Assembly (NCBI GenBank): GCA_038319215.1
Contig: JBBQCZ010000038.1
Coordinates: 1 to 26,984, forward strand
Reading direction: 5' to 3'
DNA length: 26,984 nucleotides
From: Bact-19 sp038319215
GTDB taxonomy: Bacteria; Bacteroidota; Bacteroidia; Bacteroidales; ML635J-15
Shown: positions 22,921 to 26,984 of the stretch, piece by piece
Layout of the letters: each line of letters starts with the position of its first letter
How positions within the stretch are numbered: the stretch's first letter is position 1
Notes under the pieces: model-generated
Told to the model about the DNA's origin: nothing
Databases searched by the model: none
Seen by the model: only the letters and a program-made list of their open reading frames with translations
Program-made: the position numbers and the translations under genes

Positions 22921-24153
22921 TTGGTACTAAACTATATTTGGATTGGATTTTTTATTGTAGCCTTTGTAGTAGCATTGGCAAAACTTATATTTTTAGGTGA
23001 TGTTACTGTGTTTCCTGCGTTGATGTCTAGTGTATTTGAAAATGCCGAAACTGGATTCAAATTATCTTTGGGTTTGACAGGAATAATGACTCTTTGGCTG
23101 GGGATTATGAAAATCGGTGAAAAGGGTGGAGCAATGAAATATCTGGCAAGAGTTATTTCGCCATTATTCAATAGGTTATTTCCTGATATTCCCAAAAACC
23201 ACCCCGTACATGGCTCAATTGTTATGAACTTGGCTGCAAATATGCTTGGTCTCGATAATGCTGCAACGCCCCTCGGATTAAAAGCAATGACCGAGCTTCA
23301 GGAGCTAAACACTAAGAAAGATACTGCTTCAAATTCCATGATAATGTTTTTGGTTTTAAATGCATCTGGACTTACAATTATTCCGATAAGCATTATGGTT
23401 TATCGTGCACAATTGCTTGCCGCCGACCCGTCTGATATATTTTTACCTATTCTGATATCTACCTTTGCAAGCACTTTAATTGGAATAATAACTGTCTCTA
23501 TTTTTCAAAAAATAAACTTATTTAATAAGGAAATATTGATTTATCTCGGCGGTATTACATTGTTTATTACAGGTATTATTTATGGGTGTACTCTTTTGTC
23601 AACCTCTAAATTGGGTACAATTTCTTCAGTAGCTTCAAACCTTATTATCTTTTCTATAATAATTGTTTTTATCCTTTTGGCGTGGCATAAGAAAATTAAT
23701 ATTTATAATACATTTATTGAGGGTGCAAAAGGAGGATTTAAAGTTGCCATCAAGATTATTCCTTTTTTAATTGCAATTCTTGTTGCTGTCGGTGTTTTTA
23801 GAGCTTCTGGTGCTATGGATTATTTAATTAGTGGAATGAAGTGGTTTTTTGGTCTAACTGGAATGGATACAAAATGGGTTGATGCTTTTCCAGTTGCTTT
23901 GATGAAACCTTTAAGTGGGAGTGGAGCCAGAGGTTTAATGGTTGACACAATGAATAGCTTTGGAGCTGATAGTTTTGTAGGAAGATTAGCTTGTACATTC
24001 CAAGGTGCGGCTGACACAACATTTTATATTATTGCAGTTTATTTTGGGTCTGTGGGGATAAAAAACTCACGTTACGCGATAACAGCAGGTTTGCTGGCTG
24101 ACCTTGCCGGAGTTATAACTGCAATTTTTATTGCTTATTTATTTTTCGGATAA
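22921..24153 (+). CDS. SpmA/SpmB fusion, nucleoside-recognition (Gate) membrane protein
   Basis: The 410-residue polytopic protein joins a SpmA-like half (about 1-205; NLAANMLGLDNAATPLG at 103-119) to a SpmB-like half (about 255-410; FIEGAKGGFKVAIKIIPFL, KPLSGSGARG and TFQGAADTTFYIIAVYFG). In Bacillus the separate genes act in spore maturation. The Gate domain also occurs in nucleoside transporters, and this lineage is not known to make spores. The job is therefore unknown membrane transport or scaffolding. The start is TTG at 22921, since the first in-frame ATG (23023) would remove the first membrane helix. The gene is flanked on both sides by GC-rich palindromic islands. Confidence 0.87.
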   Translation: MVLNYIWIGFFIVAFVVALAKLIFLGDVTVFPALMSSVFENAETGFKLSLGLTGIMTLWLGIMKIGEKGGAMKYLARVISPLFNRLFPDIPKNHPVHGSIVMNLAANMLGLDNAATPLGLKAMTELQELNTKKDTASNSMIMFLVLNASGLTIIPISIMVYRAQLLAADPSDIFLPILISTFASTLIGIITVSIFQKINLFNKEILIYLGGITLFITGIIYGCTLLSTSKLGTISSVASNLIIFSIIIVFILLAWHKKINIYNTFIEGAKGGFKVAIKIIPFLIAILVAVGVFRASGAMDYLISGMKWFFGLTGMDTKWVDAFPVALMKPLSGSGARGLMVDTMNSFGADSFVGRLACTFQGAADTTFYIIAVYFGSVGIKNSRYAITAGLLADLAGVITAIFIAYLFFG

Positions 24154-24196
24154 AAAACTACCTCTTCACATTTTCCACCATATAGAATCAACCTTC

Positions 24197-24321
24197 TCCG
24201 CTGCTGCGGATGGGTCTTCGGTCTCCCGCGGTTCCTGAACAGCCAAAGCCCTGCATGTGTGTGGCGAAGGTACGTCTCCCGTTTCCGGTCCTCCAACTTT
24301 CGTCTTCTCCGCCGCGGCGGA
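24197..24321. repeat. GC-rich palindromic island upstream of the glycan locus
   Basis: Two related elements share CTTCTCCGC and GCGGAT: TCCGC-TGCT-GCGGA (24197-24210) and the perfect palindrome TCCGCCGCGGCGGA (24308-24321). Between them are imperfect repeats of GTCTCCCG and of TCCAACTTtCGTC, the latter also seen after 24321. Open frames through this island on both strands are composition artefacts. The 247-bp spacer contains no other gene. Confidence 0.88.
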
Positions 24322-24374
24322 TCCAACTTCCGTCCTCTCCACCTTTTTCTCTAGGTTTTCACTTTTCTTTTTTA

Positions 24375-24382
24375 TATTTTTG
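24375..24382 (+). promoter_or_regulatory. putative -7 element of the glycan locus
   Basis: TATTTTTG fits TAnnTTTG, 18 bp before ATG 24401. Its position between the GC-rich island and the gene supports the ATG start. No clear -33 box. Confidence 0.5.
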
Positions 24383-24400
24383 CAACTTAAAACTTTATTT

Positions 24401-25615
24401 ATGATTCCTTTCTCACCACCTAGAATTGACGATAAAATTATCAATGAAGTAGTTGATACTCTTAAGTCTGGCTGGATTACTACTGGTCCTAAAACTAAAC
24501 TTTTTGAAAAGAAATTGAGCGAATATACAGGTGTAAAATCGACTTTGTGTTTAAATTCTGCAACTGCTGGACTAGAACTTATGTTGCGTTGGTTTGGTGT
24601 AGGCCCCGGCGATGAGGTTATTGTGCCTGCTTACACATATTGTGCAACTGCAAATGTCGTAATTCATTGTGGCGCTGTGCCTGTAATGGTTGATATTGAT
24701 GAGGATACGTTTAATATGGATATTAAGAAGTTGAAAGCTGCTGTTTCAAAACGTACGAAAGTTATTATGCCAGTTGATATTGGTGGTTTGCCATGCGATT
24801 ATGATCAGATAAACAATTTTGTAAAAGAACCTGCTGTTAAAGCTTTGTTTAATGCTAATAATGAAATTCAGGAAACGTTGGGTAGGATTTTAGTTATGTC
24901 TGATGCTGCTCATTCTTTGGGTGCCGAGTATAAAGGACGAAAATGTGGTTCCCTTACTGATATTTCTGTATTCTCTTTTCATGCAGTTAAGAATCTTACC
25001 ACTGCCGAAGGTGGTGCGGTTGCACTAAATTTACCTACCCCTTTCGATAATGAGGAATTGTATAAATTCTTGTGTGTTCTTGGACTGCACGGACAAAATA
25101 AAGACGCACTTGCAAAAACTAAAGGGAATTGGAGGTACGACGTTGTAACAGCTGGTTATAAAGTTAATATGACTGACATTTTGGCTTCGATTGGAATGGT
25201 TGAGCTTGAAAGATATGAGAATGATACTTTAATTAAAAGAAAAGAGATTTTCGATTTTTACACGTCTTCATTTAAAAATGATTCTCGATTTATATTGCCA
25301 GTGTATGAAAATAATGATTACAAATCGTCGTACCATGTATTTTTACTTCGAGTTGCTGGAGTTTCAGAAGAACAGCGCGATGCAATTATCCAAAATATAT
25401 TTGCAAAGGAAGTTTCTGTAAATGTACATTTTCAGCCTTTACCTATATTGTCGTTTTATAGAGAATTAGGGTACAAAATGACTGATTATCCTCAAGCTTT
25501 TGATAATTACAAATGCGAAATTAGTCTGCCCGTTTTTTACGATATGACTGATGAAATAATGCAAACGGTTGTAAATGCTGTTAAGGATTCAGTGTCCGAA
25601 GTGTTGGCTGTCTAA
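24401..25615 (+). CDS. DegT/DnrJ/EryC1/StrS-family aminotransferase
   Basis: The 404-residue PLP enzyme belongs to the sugar aminotransferases that make amino sugars on nucleotide carriers for surface glycans. The internal-aldimine lysine is K197 (FSFHAVKNLTTAEGG) and the PLP-ring Asp is D168 (SDAAHSLGAEY). The typical start (IPFSPPRIDDKIINEV) and SGWITTGPKTKLFE are present. A frame open back to 24257 would add 48 residues encoded by the GC-rich repeat island. This is rejected because the family N-terminus begins right at ATG 24401, with a -7 element just before it. The next gene, a sugar-phosphate transferase, lies 43 bp downstream and the pair is probably an operon. The sugar substrate is unknown. 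Confidence 0.92.
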   Translation: MIPFSPPRIDDKIINEVVDTLKSGWITTGPKTKLFEKKLSEYTGVKSTLCLNSATAGLELMLRWFGVGPGDEVIVPAYTYCATANVVIHCGAVPVMVDIDEDTFNMDIKKLKAAVSKRTKVIMPVDIGGLPCDYDQINNFVKEPAVKALFNANNEIQETLGRILVMSDAAHSLGAEYKGRKCGSLTDISVFSFHAVKNLTTAEGGAVALNLPTPFDNEELYKFLCVLGLHGQNKDALAKTKGNWRYDVVTAGYKVNMTDILASIGMVELERYENDTLIKRKEIFDFYTSSFKNDSRFILPVYENNDYKSSYHVFLLRVAGVSEEQRDAIIQNIFAKEVSVNVHFQPLPILSFYRELGYKMTDYPQAFDNYKCEISLPVFYDMTDEIMQTVVNAVKDSVSEVLAV

Positions 25616-25658
25616 GCAGGCAGATAAGTGTAAAATAAAAGCAAAAAAGAATCTATAA

Positions 25659-26246
25659 ATGAAAAGACTTTTCGACATACTTGCTTCTTTTTGGGGATTG
25701 ATTTTTCTTTTTCCTTTTTTAACGTTAATTGGAATTTTAATTGTCCTTGATTCTAAAGGTGGCGTTTTTTATCGTCAGGTTAGAGTGGGAAAGGGGAATA
25801 AAGATTTTCGTATATTCAAATTCCGAACAATGCGCCCTGATTCCGATAAAGCTGGATTGCTTACTGTTGGCGCCAAGGATAACAGAATTACGAATATCGG
25901 AATATTTTTGAGAAAATATAAAGTTGATGAATTTCCACAATTGTTGAATGTATTTATTGGAGAAATGAGTTTTGTAGGACCTCGTCCTGAGGTGAGGAAA
26001 TATGTCGAGATGTACAACGAAGAGCAGCTAAAAGTTTTAAGCGTACGACCAGGAATTACCGATTATGCATCGATTGAGTATCACAACGAAAATGAACTTC
26101 TTGCAAAATCCGATAATCCAGAAAATACTTATATTGAGGAAGTAATGCCAGCGAAACTTAAATTGAATCTAAAATATATTAGTGAAGTAGGTTTGTTGAC
26201 AGATATAAAATTGATTTTTAAAACTTTTGGAAAGATTTTAAACTGA
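25659..26246 (+). CDS. small polyprenyl-phosphate sugar-1-phosphate transferase (PglC/WcaJ type)
   Basis: The enzyme moves a sugar-1-phosphate from a UDP-sugar to undecaprenyl phosphate, the first membrane step of a surface glycan. At 195 residues it is the minimal monotopic form, like Campylobacter PglC. One N-terminal hydrophobic segment (about 13-30) contains a proline that could make it re-entrant. Motifs are KFRTM (54-58), the catalytic Asp-Glu dyad D90-E91 in KVDEFPQLLNVF, GEMSFVGPRPE (101-111) and RPGIT. With the upstream aminotransferase it may act on a diamino or acetamido sugar, as in bacillosamine pathways. That substrate is inference. Confidence 0.92.
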   Translation: MKRLFDILASFWGLIFLFPFLTLIGILIVLDSKGGVFYRQVRVGKGNKDFRIFKFRTMRPDSDKAGLLTVGAKDNRITNIGIFLRKYKVDEFPQLLNVFIGEMSFVGPRPEVRKYVEMYNEEQLKVLSVRPGITDYASIEYHNENELLAKSDNPENTYIEEVMPAKLKLNLKYISEVGLLTDIKLIFKTFGKILN

Positions 26247-26323
26247 TATTATATTTTATCTTCGAGTGCTACTTTTACTAAACTTTATTTTGTAATAACT
26301 GTTTATCCATAAAATACAAAATT

Positions 26324-26866
26324 ATGAGCGATCAAGGCAAAAGTTTTATCCATGTTGATGTTCCAGGATTTTACCAAATAATAAAACTTCAGCAGTTTCG
26401 TAAAACTGAAGGTGTTTCTTTTGATATTTTACCAATGGAACTATTGCCACGTATTGATGGCGTTGACAGAGTAATTCATACTTTCAATGCGGTTTCGCCA
26501 GGTCCGGTTGGCGATGTCGAACGACCATGGTATATGCACACCGACCAAGATGATTATTTAATGGTTTTGCACGGCTCCCGCTTTGTTGATATTTATAATC
26601 CTGATTATGGGAAAGTAGAAAGTTTTACCGTTAGTCCCAACTCTGTAATAAAAGACGGGGAAGTTATTTATGATGGTCCAGTTATGTTAATATGGCCAAG
26701 TGGAGTATTTCACAGAATACGTTCTGGCGAAAGCGGATCGGCTTCATTAAACTTTGCTGTACGACATAAGAACTTCGATGTGAAAACAAACTTCAGCATC
26801 TACGACCTAAATACTGAAACCGGCGAATATAAGGTGATTCGTGAAGGCTATAGGGATCAGAAATAA
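26324..26866 (+). CDS. cupin-like protein, unknown function
   Basis: The 180-residue soluble protein has a beta-rich sequence that looks like a single cupin barrel. A first motif near YMHTDQDDYLMVLHG (70-84; H72, D76/D77) and a second near PSGVFHRI (125-132; H130) could supply metal ligands, although the classical HxH...E...H set is incomplete. The family is not recognised with confidence. The position 77 bp behind the sugar-phosphate transferase suggests a role in glycan building, for example a sugar-modifying enzyme or regulator. The gene looks complete at both ends. Confidence 0.7.
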   Translation: MSDQGKSFIHVDVPGFYQIIKLQQFRKTEGVSFDILPMELLPRIDGVDRVIHTFNAVSPGPVGDVERPWYMHTDQDDYLMVLHGSRFVDIYNPDYGKVESFTVSPNSVIKDGEVIYDGPVMLIWPSGVFHRIRSGESGSASLNFAVRHKNFDVKTNFSIYDLNTETGEYKVIREGYRDQK

Positions 26867-26879
26867 AGGGGGAAATTGC

Positions 26880-26917
26880 AAGCTCCAAAATACAAAACAT
26901 AAGCTCCAAAATGCAAA
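26880..26917. repeat. short 21-bp direct repeat
   Basis: AAGCTCCAAAATACAAA (26880-26896) recurs as AAGCTCCAAAATGCAAA (26901-26917). The rest of the window to 26984 is AT-rich spacer without a recognisable gene. Confidence 0.75.
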
Positions 26918-26984
26918 TTACAAAAACACAAAATAATTAGAAACTTTTACTCACTCTATCCCTCGAATTTTGTAATCCGAGAGC

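Noticed and set aside
24135..24444. Minus-strand ORFs and a 48-residue extension of the aminotransferase
   Set aside because: These frames are open because of the GC-rich repeat island. They lack protein-family features and disagree with the family N-terminus.

Overview
The window reads as a chromosomal segment of an AT-rich member of the Bacteroidota. The order-level guess of Bacteroidales or Marinilabiliales-like is only an inference. The evidence is: genes without clear Shine-Dalgarno sites; repeated TAnnTTTG -7 elements a short way upstream of starts; a fused SpmA/SpmB gene; a DUF1343/NamZ lipoprotein; and a TPR/beta-propeller/OmpA protein with the architecture of the type IX secretion factor PorE. 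No rRNA, tRNA, CRISPR array, transposase or integrase was seen.

Layout. 1-567: about 400 bp of a three-copy intergenic repeat, then a promoter. 568-2658 (+): a polytopic iron-sulfur protein and a fold-type III PLP enzyme of the D-threonine aldolase/D-serine dehydratase group. 2716-2815: a heptamer microsatellite joined to a perfect 44-bp palindrome, lying between convergent genes. 2830-5149 (-): a class III nucleotide cyclase fused to a hemerythrin domain, and an EamA transporter. 5318-6644 (+): phosphatidylserine decarboxylase and a cold-shock protein with a strong terminator. 6890-9727 (-): a full-length RapA-type Swi2/Snf2 ATPase, bracketed by imperfect direct repeats. 10015-11890 (+): an AbiE-like (type IV) toxin-antitoxin pair with a 14-bp-arm inverted repeat placed like an autoregulatory operator.

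11941-16408 (+): an SRAP/YedK abasic-site protein, an M23-LysM peptidoglycan hydrolase, a NamZ-type lipoprotein, a short putative lipoprotein overlapping it, and an exported protein of unknown function. 16711-19578 (-): glycine decarboxylase GcvP. The convergent pair that meets here has two oppositely oriented terminators between the stops. 19857-24153 (+): an exported unknown protein, the PorE-like protein, and the SpmA/B fusion. GC-rich palindromic islands lie on both sides of the SpmA/B gene. 24401-26866 (+): the start of a surface-glycan locus (DegT-family aminotransferase, small PglC/WcaJ-type sugar-phosphate transferase, cupin-like protein) that probably continues past the window.

Most of the window is housekeeping and envelope biology. 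The most unusual parts are the AbiE pair with its visible operator, the RapA gene framed by direct repeats, the cyclase-hemerythrin fusion with substitutions at two normally conserved positions, and several unrelated palindromic intergenic repeat families.
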